Assembly: GCA_020723285.1 (NCBI GenBank)
Contig: DYJE01000024.1
Coordinates: 1-64,000, forward strand
DNA: 64,000 nt
From: Desulforapulum autotrophicum
GTDB taxonomy: Bacteria > Desulfobacterota > Desulfobacteria > Desulfobacterales > Desulfolunaceae
Direction of reading: 5' to 3'
Shown here one piece after another: positions 46,401 through 55,890 of the stretch (position 1 is the stretch's first letter; the number at the start of each line of letters is the position of its first letter). The translations under genes were made by a program, and so were the position numbers. The notes beneath the pieces were generated by a model. It was given only the letters and a program-made list of their open reading frames with translations. It searched no databases and was not told where the DNA came from.

Positions 46401-46960
46401 TCGGGGATGCTGTTGTCCTGGACCTCCAGGTAGAAATTCCGTTCTCCGAACACTTTCTGGTAGAATCGGGCGGCCTGGTCCGCCTCCTCCAGCCGTCCTC
46501 TTTCGATGAGCCTCGGGATTTCACCGGCGAGACAGGCGGACAGTGCGATAATTCCCTGGCTGTGCTCTTGAAGGATGTCCTTGTCGATGCGGGGTTTGTA
46601 GTAAAAACCTTCGGTCTGAGCGATGGTGGCCAGTTTGCAGAGGTTTTTGTAACCCTCGTTGTTTTCAGCAAGAAGAACCAGATGGTGGGATTTTTCGCCG
46701 TCTTCCGACGACGAACGGTCGGTCATCTTCCGCGGTGCCACATAGGCTTCACAGCCGATGATGGGTTTGATTCCGGCTTTCGCCGCATATTCATAGAACT
46801 CCAGGACCCCGTACATGGTTCCGTGATCCGTGATGGCCACGGAAGACATGTTGTATTCCTTGGCCCGCTTGAACAGATTGTCAAGCCGTATGGCCCCGTC
46901 CAGCAGACTGTACTGGGTGTGGAGATGGAGGTGGACGAAATCCGGAACGGACGGGGTCAT
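43433..46960 (-). CDS. dnaE: DNA polymerase III alpha subunit
   Basis: A 1175-residue replicative polymerase. An N-terminal PHP domain opens with FVHLHLHTQYSLLDGA; the polymerase region contains GPGRGSAAGS and the catalytic PDIDVDF carboxylates. Further on are the FNKSHSAAYA motif of the fingers and tandem helix-hairpin-helix. An OB-fold spans ~985-1060 (VRFGGIVTAKKVIRTKKNDQMAFVTLED). The ATG at 46960 is preferred over one 29 codons upstream because MTPSVPDFVHLH is the usual DnaE start and the extra leader is Cys-rich and atypical. It lies 98 bases downstream of guaB on the same strand. Confidence 0.97.
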   Translation of the reverse strand: MTPSVPDFVHLHLHTQYSLLDGAIRLDNLFKRAKEYNMSSVAITDHGTMYGVLEFYEYAAKAGIKPIIGCEAYVAPRKMTDRSSSEDGEKSHHLVLLAENNEGYKNLCKLATIAQTEGFYYKPRIDKDILQEHSQGIIALSACLAGEIPRLIERGRLEEADQAARFYQKVFGERNFYLEVQDNSIPEQNFVNDVLYDMAKRLSIPLVATNDCHYLDKADVRAHEILLCVQTGRTINDPKRFKFNTDQLYFKPREEMAAAFSKHPESLSNTVDIASRCHVEFDFKTYHFPRFDDGSGNKPEEIFEQQARAGFEKRMAYLLSKHPDLDRKVYEDRLDYEIKTIINMGFPGYFLIVADFIRYGKENGIPIGPGRGSAAGSMVAYSMNITDLDPIEHGLIFERFLNPARISMPDIDVDFCINGREKVFKYVSERYGGGDYVSQITTFGTMKTKAVIRDVGRALEIPLPEVDRIAKLVPDVLNIKLKDALEQEPELAALAESPEYRELISICKVLEGLTRHASVHAAGVVVGDTKLVEYLPLYKGKNGEIVTQFDMKRVEKIGLVKFDFLGLRNLTVIDDALRLIKDQGKEPPNLLEVDFNDPETFKLLSSGDTTGVFQLESSGMKDLLVRLKPECFNDITALVALYRPGPLDSGMADAYVNRKNGREPVEYLLPGLEDILKETYGVVLYQEQAMRIASVIASYSMSDADGLRKAMGKKLAEDMAKHRDLFMKGAVANNHDEKKAGELFDLIETFGGYGFNKSHSAAYALICFQTAYLKAHYPVEFMAALLTSEMDSVDGVVKFIAECKSHDIKVLPPDVNESSKAFSVVSGQIRFGLVAVKNVGEAAIDSIIEVRKAHGRFTSIFDFCEQVDLRKVNKRVIEALIKCGAFDSTGHNRNQMMTAVEDALEHGQRVQKEKNDRQMSLFGEMEGGGTSINAPSLPSMEEWDDKYRLSLEKESLGFYISGHPLDRYSALLEKFSDVNGMTVQEITANRAVRFGGIVTAKKVIRTKKNDQMAFVTLEDMYGAVEVVVFPSVYETDGDLFMEDAALIVEGEAQVKEKGLSILAEKVVPLERAEEEWTANLLIILGTDPSDKDKPALVKEILARYPGSCKVFIKMVVPGKTEVNIELPDKSRVNVCPELLRELRALLGRNAVDTACKPAMLAQKNNGKKSFLKRVK

Positions 46961-47058
46961 GAATCTGCCTTTGCATTCATCGGTTGCGCATGCCAAAAAA
47001 CACGGCAAACGACAGGCCGGTGCAGGCGCGAAAGCCTGCCCCGGCATCGTATTTCAAA

Positions 47059-48588
<1,530 letters not shown>

Positions 48589-48709
48589 TCATCCAGGCAG
48601 AATATCCGTTTCAATCAGGTAAGCTGATGATTGTCAAAAAGTTAAAGGCTCTATTACTAAAAACAAAGCCTTTAATCAATCCAAAAACTTAAAATTCAAT
48701 ACCGGCGCT

Positions 48710-49975
48710 TCAGTGCTTGAAGCTGCGCTGCCCGGTGAACACCATGGTTGCGTTCACTTCGTTGCAGGCTTCGATGGCCTGGTAGTCGTTCAGGGACCCG
48801 CCGGAATGAACGATGGCGGACACACCCTGACAAAGTCCCACGTCGGCTCCGTCCCTGAACGGGAAAAAGGCGTCGCTGATCATGGACGCACCGATGAGGC
48901 CTCCTTTTTCCGTGGCGACCCTTTTGTCGATTTCGGCTTTTTTGTCCGGGTCCTTGAGGTCATGGTAGGCCGTGGCGTATGCCTCGTAGGCGTAACGATC
49001 CGCCAGTTTCCGGTAGGCCTTGTCCACGGCGATTTCCGCCACGCCCACGCGGTCCTGTTCACCGGTGCCAATCCCCACGGTGACCTGATCCTTGACATAG
49101 ATCACCGAATTGGATGTAATGCCCGATTCCACCAGCCATCCGAACAGCATGTCCTCGTATTCCGCATCGGTGGGCTTGCGGTTCACCGTGTAGAGTTTTC
49201 CGTTGTATTCGCAGCTTGCGAGAATCAGGTCCTCTTTTTTCCGGGCTTCGGGGACAAAGGAAAGCTGGGCGATGATCCCGCCGTCAATGAGGCTTTTAAG
49301 GTCCACGAATCGCTGACCCACAAAACTCAATAGTTTGTCCATGTTGCCGATGCGCATGACCCGGAGGTTTTTCTTTTTCTCGAAAAGAGCCATGACCCCG
49401 TCCTCGAAATCCGGGGCCACCACCACTTCGGCGTACTGGTTCGACACAGCTTCCGCCGTGGCCAGGTCCACCGTCCTGTTGAGGGCGATGCAGCCGCCGA
49501 ATGCCGCCACGCGGTCGGCCATGTAGGCGGTGCTGTACGCCGATTCCAGCGTGTCGCGACGGGCCACGCCGCAGGGGTTGTTGTGCTTGACGATGACCGC
49601 CGTGGGCCGGTCCGTGAAATACCTTAAGATATTCAGCGCGTTGTCCGCGTCGGTCACATTGGTTTTTCCCGGATGTTTGCCCGACTGAAGCAGTTCGATA
49701 TCGGACGCCAGGTACTTTCCGGGTAAAATGGTTTTCGTGTCGCCCACGGTCAGGTTCCCGTTCACCAGTTTGTACAGGGCCGCTTCCTGGCCGGGGTTTT
49801 CTCCGTACCTGAGCCCCTTGCGCACCCCGTCGATAACCCAGGCCGCCTTCTCGAAAAACAGGGTCTGCCGTTTTTCGCCGTCCACGAAACTCAGTTCCAT
49901 GTTCGGCGCAAAGTGATCGTCCATGATGGTTTTATACATGTCTTTCAGTGAATCTTTTTTCGTGTTGTCCGTCAT
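48710..49975 (-). CDS. purH: AICAR formyltransferase (separate second half of PurH)
   Basis: A 421-residue enzyme that transfers a formyl group from 10-formyl-tetrahydrofolate to AICAR, the ninth step toward IMP. The active-site motif KHNNPCGVA and the RYGENPGQEAALY segment of the AICARFT domain are intact, as are AAFGGCIALNR and GGLIGASMISDAFFPFRDG. In most bacteria this domain is fused after IMP cyclohydrolase in PurH; here it is its own gene. The start is the ATG at 49975 (AGGAG six bases before), which overlaps the upstream TGA as ATGA, giving coupled translation. It is somewhat longer than the fused domain because of insertions. Confidence 0.9.
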   Translation of the reverse strand: MTDNTKKDSLKDMYKTIMDDHFAPNMELSFVDGEKRQTLFFEKAAWVIDGVRKGLRYGENPGQEAALYKLVNGNLTVGDTKTILPGKYLASDIELLQSGKHPGKTNVTDADNALNILRYFTDRPTAVIVKHNNPCGVARRDTLESAYSTAYMADRVAAFGGCIALNRTVDLATAEAVSNQYAEVVVAPDFEDGVMALFEKKKNLRVMRIGNMDKLLSFVGQRFVDLKSLIDGGIIAQLSFVPEARKKEDLILASCEYNGKLYTVNRKPTDAEYEDMLFGWLVESGITSNSVIYVKDQVTVGIGTGEQDRVGVAEIAVDKAYRKLADRYAYEAYATAYHDLKDPDKKAEIDKRVATEKGGLIGASMISDAFFPFRDGADVGLCQGVSAIVHSGGSLNDYQAIEACNEVNATMVFTGQRSFKH

Positions 49976-50655
49976 GAGCGGCTCCTGTAGCATGAAGCGA
50001 TATCATCATACGTTTTTCCCGCAAGATAAGCGGAAATCTCCCGGTCGTAGTCCGCCGTATGGGCAAAAGCCTTCTTCGCCAGTTCAAAGCGGCGCTTGAG
50101 GGTGAGGTGGCCGTCGTCCTCCGCCAGATCGCTGATGATCCCCTGATAATCGGAAGGGTCCACCACCGAGGCCACGCGGATGAAATTCTTCGCCGAGGCC
50201 CTGACCATGGTGGGGCCGCCGATGTCGATGTTGCTTCGGGCCGCTTCCGCGGTGGTGTCCGCTTTCGCGATGGTTTCCTTGAACGGATAGAGGTTTACCA
50301 CCACCATGTCGATGGGACGGGCGGAAAGCCGTTTCAGATCGTCCTGGTGGGACGTGTTGTAAGTTTCAGTGAGAAGGCCCAGATAGATTTTGAAATCCAG
50401 GGTTTTGACCAGTCCCCCTTGGGTTTCAGGCTGTCCGGTGTAATCGGAAACCTGGATCAGGTTTTTTCCGGCATCAGCGCCGAGGATGTCCGAAATGGTC
50501 TTGAATGTTCCGCCGGTGGAGAGAATCCTTATACCGGGGTTGATCCGGACAAGTTCCGGAATCAAGGCATCGAGCCCGGTTTTATCCGAAACGCTGACCA
50601 GAACGGTTTCAATTTTCACACGGTCGTCGATGTTTTCAACTCTGTTTGTCGTCAT
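49972..50655 (-). CDS. purH: IMP cyclohydrolase (separate first half of PurH)
   Basis: A 227-residue enzyme closing the purine ring from FAICAR to IMP, the last step. It covers only the methylglyoxal-synthase-like domain: LVSVSDKTGLDALIPELV, ILSTGGTFKTI, the YTGQPETQGGLVKTLDFKIYLGLL signature and MVVVNLYPF, followed by IGGPTMVRASAKN. The reading frame ends in its own TGA four bases into the AICARFT gene (ATGA overlap), and there is no frameshift signal such as a run of identical bases, so this is a true two-gene arrangement rather than a sequencing error. Confidence 0.9.
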   Translation of the reverse strand: MTTNRVENIDDRVKIETVLVSVSDKTGLDALIPELVRINPGIRILSTGGTFKTISDILGADAGKNLIQVSDYTGQPETQGGLVKTLDFKIYLGLLTETYNTSHQDDLKRLSARPIDMVVVNLYPFKETIAKADTTAEAARSNIDIGGPTMVRASAKNFIRVASVVDPSDYQGIISDLAEDDGHLTLKRRFELAKKAFAHTADYDREISAYLAGKTYDDIASCYRSRS

Positions 50656-50747
50656 ACGGTTTTATTCCATTTTATAAGTGTCATGATCGCTTGATACGTG
50701 GCCCGCATCCTAAAACAGAGATGCCCTCACGTCAAGACACTGTTTAA

Positions 50748-51536
50748 TCAATCCCCGTCGATGATCCGGCCCAGGGCACCCAAGACAGATCCTTCGCCTT
50801 TACTGCTGCCGCCCATGGACGGGGCGTGCTGGATAATCCGGTCCGCCATGCGGGAAAACGGAAGGCTCTGGAGATACACGGTTCCGGTACCTGAAAGAGT
50901 GGCGAGAAAAAGCCCTTCACCGCCGAAAAACATGGATTTCAGGTTTCCCGCCCGTTCGATGCTGTAATCGATGCCCGACGTGAACGCCGCGATGCAGCCG
51001 GTGTCCACCCTGAGGGTTTCGTTGTTCAGGTGTTTTTCCACCACGGTGCCACCCACGTGAATGAACGCCATGCCGTCGCCCTTGAGGCTCTGGAGAATGA
51101 AGCCCTCACCGCCGAAAAACCCAGCGCCCAGTCGTTTGGTGAAGGCGATGCCGATTTTCGTGCCGTAAGCCGCGCAAAGAAAGGCGTCCTTCTGACACAG
51201 AAGCTCGCCGTTCAGCCGGCTCATGTCCATGGGAATGATCTTGCCGGGATAGGGGGCGGCAAAGGCCACGCATTTTTTCCCGGCCCCCCGGTTGGTGAAA
51301 TGGGTCATGAAAATGGATTCGCCGGTAAGCACACGTTTCCCAACCCCCAGAAGTTTCCCGAAAAGCCCTGAATCGGTTTCCGATCCGTCACCCATGCGGG
51401 CCTCGAACATGATGCCGTCTTCCATGTAGTTCATGGCTCCCGCTTCCGCCACCACGGTCTCTCCGGGATCAAGCTCCACTTCCACAATCTGCATATCGTC
51501 ACCGATGATTCGATAGTCCACTTCATGGCATTGCAT
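50748..51536 (-). CDS. AIM24/TIGR00266 family protein
   Basis: A 262-residue beta-rich protein of the AIM24/TIGR00266 family ([43 protein letters not shown]; then [27 protein letters not shown] repeats, and a matching [22 protein letters not shown]). The family forms internally repeated beta structures of unclear role. AAGGAG lies six bases before the ATG. It is on the same strand as purH but 93 bases upstream with no clear functional tie. Confidence 0.85.
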   Translation of the reverse strand: MQCHEVDYRIIGDDMQIVEVELDPGETVVAEAGAMNYMEDGIMFEARMGDGSETDSGLFGKLLGVGKRVLTGESIFMTHFTNRGAGKKCVAFAAPYPGKIIPMDMSRLNGELLCQKDAFLCAAYGTKIGIAFTKRLGAGFFGGEGFILQSLKGDGMAFIHVGGTVVEKHLNNETLRVDTGCIAAFTSGIDYSIERAGNLKSMFFGGEGLFLATLSGTGTVYLQSLPFSRMADRIIQHAPSMGGSSKGEGSVLGALGRIIDGD

Positions 51537-51563
51537 AACGTTCTCCTTTGGTCAGTTTTGATG

Positions 51564-51602
51564 ATCGTGGCATTTGTCGGGTTTTTGAACCCGACCTACG
51601 AT
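51564..51602. repeat. Short dispersed repeat, member C
   Basis: TTTGTCGGGTTTTTGAACCCGACCTACGA with a GTCGGGTT(TTTG)AACCCGAC stem, close to member B at 43312-43370. Located in the 408-base gap 51537-51944 between AIM24 and tolC. Confidence 0.65.
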
Positions 51603-51692
51603 GTGTTGTAAATGCGCCAAACCGGGATTTACACGTTTCAAAGTCAAAATACCTAAATGTAAAAAAAATGTGTCCGATTATCGGAAAATTCG

Positions 51693-51914
51693 GTGTCCTT
51701 GTCAAGAAACCATCCCGAGAATAACCGATATATCCATGAATTACTGGAAACTTACGATGCTGTCCATGCACACCGCGTTATTTTGATCACCCGTACCAAT
51801 CTTGACAGAGGACAGGGCGCCACGTATAGTTCCGGACATTTCAACACACATAAAAATAATGATGAACGTTGGCTTTCCCAAGGCATTGGCCGGGAAGATC
51901 TGATCATCCTTTGA
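51693..51914 (+). CDS. Possible small protein, 73 residues
   Basis: An open frame from GTG 51693 to TGA with codon use that looks genuinely coding: LETYDAVHAHRVILITRT, then NLDRGQGATYSSGHFNTHKNN and a closing IGREDLIIL. It has no family I recognise and no clear Shine-Dalgarno site. It lies 31 bases before tolC on the same strand. It could be a real gene or a remnant of a longer one. It would otherwise leave a 408-base gap. Confidence 0.35.
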   Translation: MSLSRNHPENNRYIHELLETYDAVHAHRVILITRTNLDRGQGATYSSGHFNTHKNNDERWLSQGIGREDLIIL

Positions 51915-51944
51915 TTTTTTACCCATTGAAACATTGGAGCCCCT

Positions 51945-53315
51945 ATGGGAATGAACCGTATTTTTCTCCCGACATGCCTTGCTGTCCTGATGTTTTCATT
52001 ATTTCTGCCGTTCACGGTTTCCACCGCCGCTGAAAAAGAACCCCCAAACAACGCCTATTCGCTGAACGATTTGTACCGACTGAGCCTAGACCAATCGGAA
52101 CAGATCCGGATCGCCAGGGAAGACCTGGACATCGCACAAAAAGACAAAAGCCGGGCTCTGTCCGTCCTCATTCCCCGGCTCACCGCCTTCGGCAGTTATT
52201 CCACAAGCGCAACGGATCAGGTCATGGACCCCGATGTGATTCCCGGTGAAACCTACGATGTGAAAACCAGTTCCCTGGCATGGGGTGTCCGCCTCGATCA
52301 GTCCTTCACCCTGAACGGCAGGGAGCTGTCCGCCTTGAGCATCAGCGAGGACAACATCGCCCGAAGCGGACAGGACCTGAACTCCGTAAGGGAAAGCGTC
52401 CTTCTCGATGTGGCTGCCGCATACTACAATGCCCTTCGTGCACAGAAAGGCTGGGAAATCGCCAAAGCCAATGTGGCACGCCTTGAGCGGCACAGGGATT
52501 CGGTCAGGGCACGGCTGAAGGTGGACGATGTGACGAAAACCGATATGTACCGGGCAGAATCCGAACTGTCCGACGCCAGGGCCAACCTCATCGAAGACAG
52601 CAACCGCTTCATCCTCAGCAAGTCAGCCCTTCGCACCCTTGTGACGCTTCCAAAGGATTTCACACTGAAAGAATCCCCTGAAAAAGACGATGAAATCCAG
52701 AACATGGAACGAGAAAGCCTGATCCAGGAAGGACTGATCCGAAGGCCTGAAATCCGTGCGGCGGAACTGAATCAGAATGCCGCTGAAAAAAGCATCCGCG
52801 TGGCCCAAGGCGACCGCTGGCCCGTTCTGTCCATCGAAGGTCAATATGCAGAATCAGCGGACAACAATGACGGCACCATGAATTCCATCTCCATGGAATA
52901 CGACAAGGATATTTCAGGCTACATGATCGCCGCAAAACTCAGCTTCACCCTGTTCGACGGAGGCCTTAGAAATGCTGAAATCGGCCAGGCGCGGTCCCGG
53001 GAACATCAGGCACGCCTCGCCCTTTCCGGCCTCAGAAAAAAAATCGCCTTTGAAATCGAGGATGCCAGCCTCAATGTATCCACGGAACAGGGCCGCCTGA
53101 AATCCCTCACCGACAAACTGGCCTTTGCACAGCAGAATTACAACGCGGTCTCCGATCTGTTCAGGCACGGCCTTGCCAACAGCGTGGACATGATGGACGC
53201 CAACACCCTTCTTGTGGCTTCGGAACGTCAGCTTTCCGAGGCACGATACGGATACCGGCTGGCGGTTCTGAAACTGCGAAGGGCCACGGGAAATCTGGTG
53301 GCGGAAAAGCCATGA
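51945..53315 (+). CDS. TolC-family outer-membrane channel protein
   Basis: A 456-residue outer-membrane efflux protein. A signal peptide (MGMNRIFLPTCLAVLMFSLFLPFTVSTAA) is followed by two internally repeated helical-barrel halves; the second begins around residue 255 (LIRRPEIRAAELNQNAAEKSIRVAQGDRWP). The repeated pattern of alternating long helices and short beta strands (LFDGGLRNAEIGQARSREHQA) is that of TolC channels, which pair with an inner-membrane pump and an adaptor. No pump or adaptor gene lies beside it. Its last four bases (ATGA) overlap the guanine deaminase start. Confidence 0.9.
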   Translation: MGMNRIFLPTCLAVLMFSLFLPFTVSTAAEKEPPNNAYSLNDLYRLSLDQSEQIRIAREDLDIAQKDKSRALSVLIPRLTAFGSYSTSATDQVMDPDVIPGETYDVKTSSLAWGVRLDQSFTLNGRELSALSISEDNIARSGQDLNSVRESVLLDVAAAYYNALRAQKGWEIAKANVARLERHRDSVRARLKVDDVTKTDMYRAESELSDARANLIEDSNRFILSKSALRTLVTLPKDFTLKESPEKDDEIQNMERESLIQEGLIRRPEIRAAELNQNAAEKSIRVAQGDRWPVLSIEGQYAESADNNDGTMNSISMEYDKDISGYMIAAKLSFTLFDGGLRNAEIGQARSREHQARLALSGLRKKIAFEIEDASLNVSTEQGRLKSLTDKLAFAQQNYNAVSDLFRHGLANSVDMMDANTLLVASERQLSEARYGYRLAVLKLRRATGNLVAEKP

Positions 53316-54640
53316 GCGAATCCCTCCACGGTTTCAGGGGATCCATTTTTCATTTCGTGTGCCCGGCAGACGCCGGGACGGCTCCCACCTTTGAATTTGT
53401 CCAGGATGGCCTGCTGCTGGTTGAAAACGGGCATGTGAAACAGATGGGGGATTTCAGGTCACTGAAGAATTCCCTGCCGTCCAGAGTCCCCATCGCCGAT
53501 CATTCCGGGCGTATCATCATGCCCGGTTTCGTGGACGCCCACATTCACTACGCCCAGACAGACATCATCGCGTCCTTCGGCAGACAGCTTCTCAACTGGC
53601 TGACAGAATACACCTACCCTGCGGAAACCCTTTTCGCCGATGAGCAGCACGGACGCAACACCGCCCGGTTCTTTCTCAATGAACTGCTCCTAAACGGCAC
53701 CACCTCGGCCCTTGTTCTTCCCACGGTCCATGCGCTTTCCGTTCACACGCTTTTCGAAACGGCCGATGCCATGAACCTGCGGATTGTGTCAGGAAAAATC
53801 ATGATGGACAGAAACTGCCCGGAACAGCTCAGGGACACGGCCGAACGTGGAATCACAGACATGCGAGCCATCATCCATCGCTGGCACTTAAAAAACCGAC
53901 TGTCCTGCGCCGTGATCCCAAGATTCGCCCTGACGTCCTCGGAAAGGCAGCTTGAAGCCGCATCCGATCTGTTGAAAGACCATCCCGGCCTTCTTTTTCA
54001 CACCCATCTCGCCGAAAACACAAACGAAACAGCCTCGGTGGCCTCCTTTTTTCCTAAACGCCGGAGTTATTTCGATGTCTACGACCATTATGGGCTTGCC
54101 GGAAAAAACGCTGTGTTCGCCCATGGAATCCATCTTGATGAAACCGATGTTCAGCGTCTGGCCGAAACCGGCTCCGCCATCGTCCATTGCCCCACGTCCA
54201 ATCTTTTTCTTGGCAGCGGCCTTTTCAGCCTGCGTGACATGAACACCCACGGAATCCGCACCGGTTTAGGCACGGATGTGGGGGCCGGGACCTCCTTTTC
54301 CATGTTCAAAACCATGGCGGAGGCCTACAAGGTCTCCCAGCTCAAAGGCACAAGCCTTTCACCTGTCGAGGCGTTTTACATGGCCACCCTGGGCGGTGCT
54401 CATATTCTGGGCCTGGAAGAAAAAATCGGGAATTTCGCCATGGGGAAAGAAGCGGATTTCATCGTGATCAACCCGGACAGGCTCCCCATACTCTCAAGGC
54501 GTATCAGAAGGGCCGGAAAACTGGAGGACACCCTCTTCGCCCTGATGATTCTGGGCGATGACAGGATCGTGGAACGCACTTACATTCTGGGAGAGGACAT
54601 GACGCCCTCCCCCATGGATTCTTCAGATCCCGATGTTTGA
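53312..54640 (+). CDS. guaD: Guanine deaminase (amidohydrolase family)
   Basis: A 442-residue zinc amidohydrolase that converts guanine to xanthine and ammonia. PGFVDAHIHYAQTD holds the first metal-binding His-x-His and the guanine deaminase-type Gln; further ligands are in HTHLAEN and GTDVGAGTSFSMF. The pattern HYAQ and the length fit guanine deaminase rather than other amidohydrolases. It begins by an ATGA overlap with tolC, an odd pairing that may only reflect compact packing. It sits beyond the guaB/purH cluster, so both purine synthesis and guanine salvage or degradation are represented locally. Confidence 0.85.
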   Translation: MSESLHGFRGSIFHFVCPADAGTAPTFEFVQDGLLLVENGHVKQMGDFRSLKNSLPSRVPIADHSGRIIMPGFVDAHIHYAQTDIIASFGRQLLNWLTEYTYPAETLFADEQHGRNTARFFLNELLLNGTTSALVLPTVHALSVHTLFETADAMNLRIVSGKIMMDRNCPEQLRDTAERGITDMRAIIHRWHLKNRLSCAVIPRFALTSSERQLEAASDLLKDHPGLLFHTHLAENTNETASVASFFPKRRSYFDVYDHYGLAGKNAVFAHGIHLDETDVQRLAETGSAIVHCPTSNLFLGSGLFSLRDMNTHGIRTGLGTDVGAGTSFSMFKTMAEAYKVSQLKGTSLSPVEAFYMATLGGAHILGLEEKIGNFAMGKEADFIVINPDRLPILSRRIRRAGKLEDTLFALMILGDDRIVERTYILGEDMTPSPMDSSDPDV

Positions 54641-54955
54641 CAACATGGTACAGAACGAATTGACAATGGAAACCAGCCTCGGATTGGAGGTTTCAAACCC
54701 TTCCACCGATTTTTTAAAACCATCGATGGAGATATCAAGGAGAACCTTACCCACGTCCTGACGGCTGGCTTCATGGGTGGACAGACCCGCAAACCCCGTG
54801 ATGGACAGGGCCTGATCTTTTTCCGTTTTCGACAGTTCTCCGATCTCCTCCTTGAGGGTCTTGAAAAGATCCAGGTATTCCTTTTTATGGTTATCGGAGA
54901 TATTGGCTGATTCACTGATCTTCTTCTCGATTTTATTCATGGTCTCTTTGATCAT
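54623..54955 (-). CDS. Hypothetical helical 110-residue protein
   Basis: A 110-residue protein, almost entirely helical by sequence (MIKETMNKIEKKISESANIS; EYLDLFKTLKEEIGELSKTEKDQ; LLDISIDGFKKSVEGFETS), with a strong start (GGAGG seven bases upstream). It resembles small DUF4404-type helical proteins, but the match is loose. It converges on the guanine deaminase gene with an 18-base tail-to-tail overlap and is transcribed from the same direction as the CBS-ACT gene upstream, 25 bases away, so it may be the second gene of that operon. Confidence 0.7.
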   Translation of the reverse strand: MIKETMNKIEKKISESANISDNHKKEYLDLFKTLKEEIGELSKTEKDQALSITGFAGLSTHEASRQDVGKVLLDISIDGFKKSVEGFETSNPRLVSIVNSFCTMLSNIGI

Positions 54956-54980
54956 GTTTCACCTCCGCTTGGGTTGAGTG

Positions 54981-55628
54981 TCATTCCATATACGCCGTTC
55001 TCACATCATAGTCCGCCGCAGCAAGACAGCTTTTCGCCGTTTCACCGTCCTTTTTAAGTACGCGGACCACCACCTGGAACATGTCATTTTTAACATTGTC
55101 AGGCCAAGTGAATAGGCTCTGAATATTGATGCCGCTGTCTCGCATCAGGTTTGAGACCTCCGCGATGGCTCCGATTCTGTTCTGTACGTAAATCACCAGC
55201 CGCATGGTATCATCGCCCATGCCGATGGCCGTCAGAAGCACACCCATCACATCGGTGCTGGTGACGATGCCCAGGGTCTTTTCGCCCTCCATCACGGGAA
55301 GGGCGCTGATCTTCTTCGTCTGCATGATATAAGCCGCCCGTTCCACCGTGGTTCCCGGCGTCACTGTGGTGACATTTTTTTTCATGAAAGACCCCACAGT
55401 GATCTTATCGAGAAGGTAGTTGAGTTCATGGGCCGAAAGGGACGTGGCCGGAGACGCCAGAGTCTGGTTGATGTCGTGACTCGATACGATGCCCGTAAGA
55501 CGGCCTCCAGCGTCAAACACCAGAAGATGCCGTATGTTATGCCGTTTTGTCGTTTCCATGGCGTCGTACAGCGTCGTTTCAGGTGTCACGGAGATGATGT
55601 CCCGATGCATGATGTTTCCAACGTACAT
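54981..55628 (-). CDS. CBS-pair and ACT domain protein
   Basis: A 215-residue soluble protein. Two CBS domains occupy ~2-130 (MYVGNIMHRDIISVTPETTL; VGSFMKKNVTTVTPGTTVERAAYIMQTKKISALPV) and an ACT domain follows (~145-210; RLVIYVQNRIGAIAEVSNLMRDSGINIQSL). CBS pairs bind adenosine nucleotides; ACT domains bind amino acids. It is divergent from the livKHMGF operon across ~260 bases, so a role in sensing branched-chain amino acids is attractive but unproven. GGAGG lies just before the ATG at 55628. Downstream is the 110-residue gene. Confidence 0.85.
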   Translation of the reverse strand: MYVGNIMHRDIISVTPETTLYDAMETTKRHNIRHLLVFDAGGRLTGIVSSHDINQTLASPATSLSAHELNYLLDKITVGSFMKKNVTTVTPGTTVERAAYIMQTKKISALPVMEGEKTLGIVTSTDVMGVLLTAIGMGDDTMRLVIYVQNRIGAIAEVSNLMRDSGINIQSLFTWPDNVKNDMFQVVVRVLKKDGETAKSCLAAADYDVRTAYME

Positions 55629-55777
55629 AATGCCCTCCATGTTCATCGATTGATGGTTTCACATTACCATGATTCACTAAAAAAACAAACGTGTATCACG
55701 CAGGATTCCCGCCTGTTCAGCACACGATTCTTCAATCAGTTAAATAACATACCCTGTACATGTCTCAAGGAATTCAA

Positions 55778-55804
55778 TTGACTTTGACGGCTTTTTTTTA
55801 TAAT
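55778..55804 (+). promoter_or_regulatory. Possible promoter of the liv operon
   Basis: TTGACT (55778-55783) and TATAAT (55799-55804) with a short 15-base spacer, about 90 bases upstream of livK. A nearby TTGACG (55784-55789) is too close to the -10. Plausible but not certain. Confidence 0.4.
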
Positions 55805-55890
55805 TAACGTAAACATTCAATTCGTTCGTGGCACTCAATCCTTACCAGACAAATAAAAACCAGACAATGACCCACCATGAAAGGAAAGGT

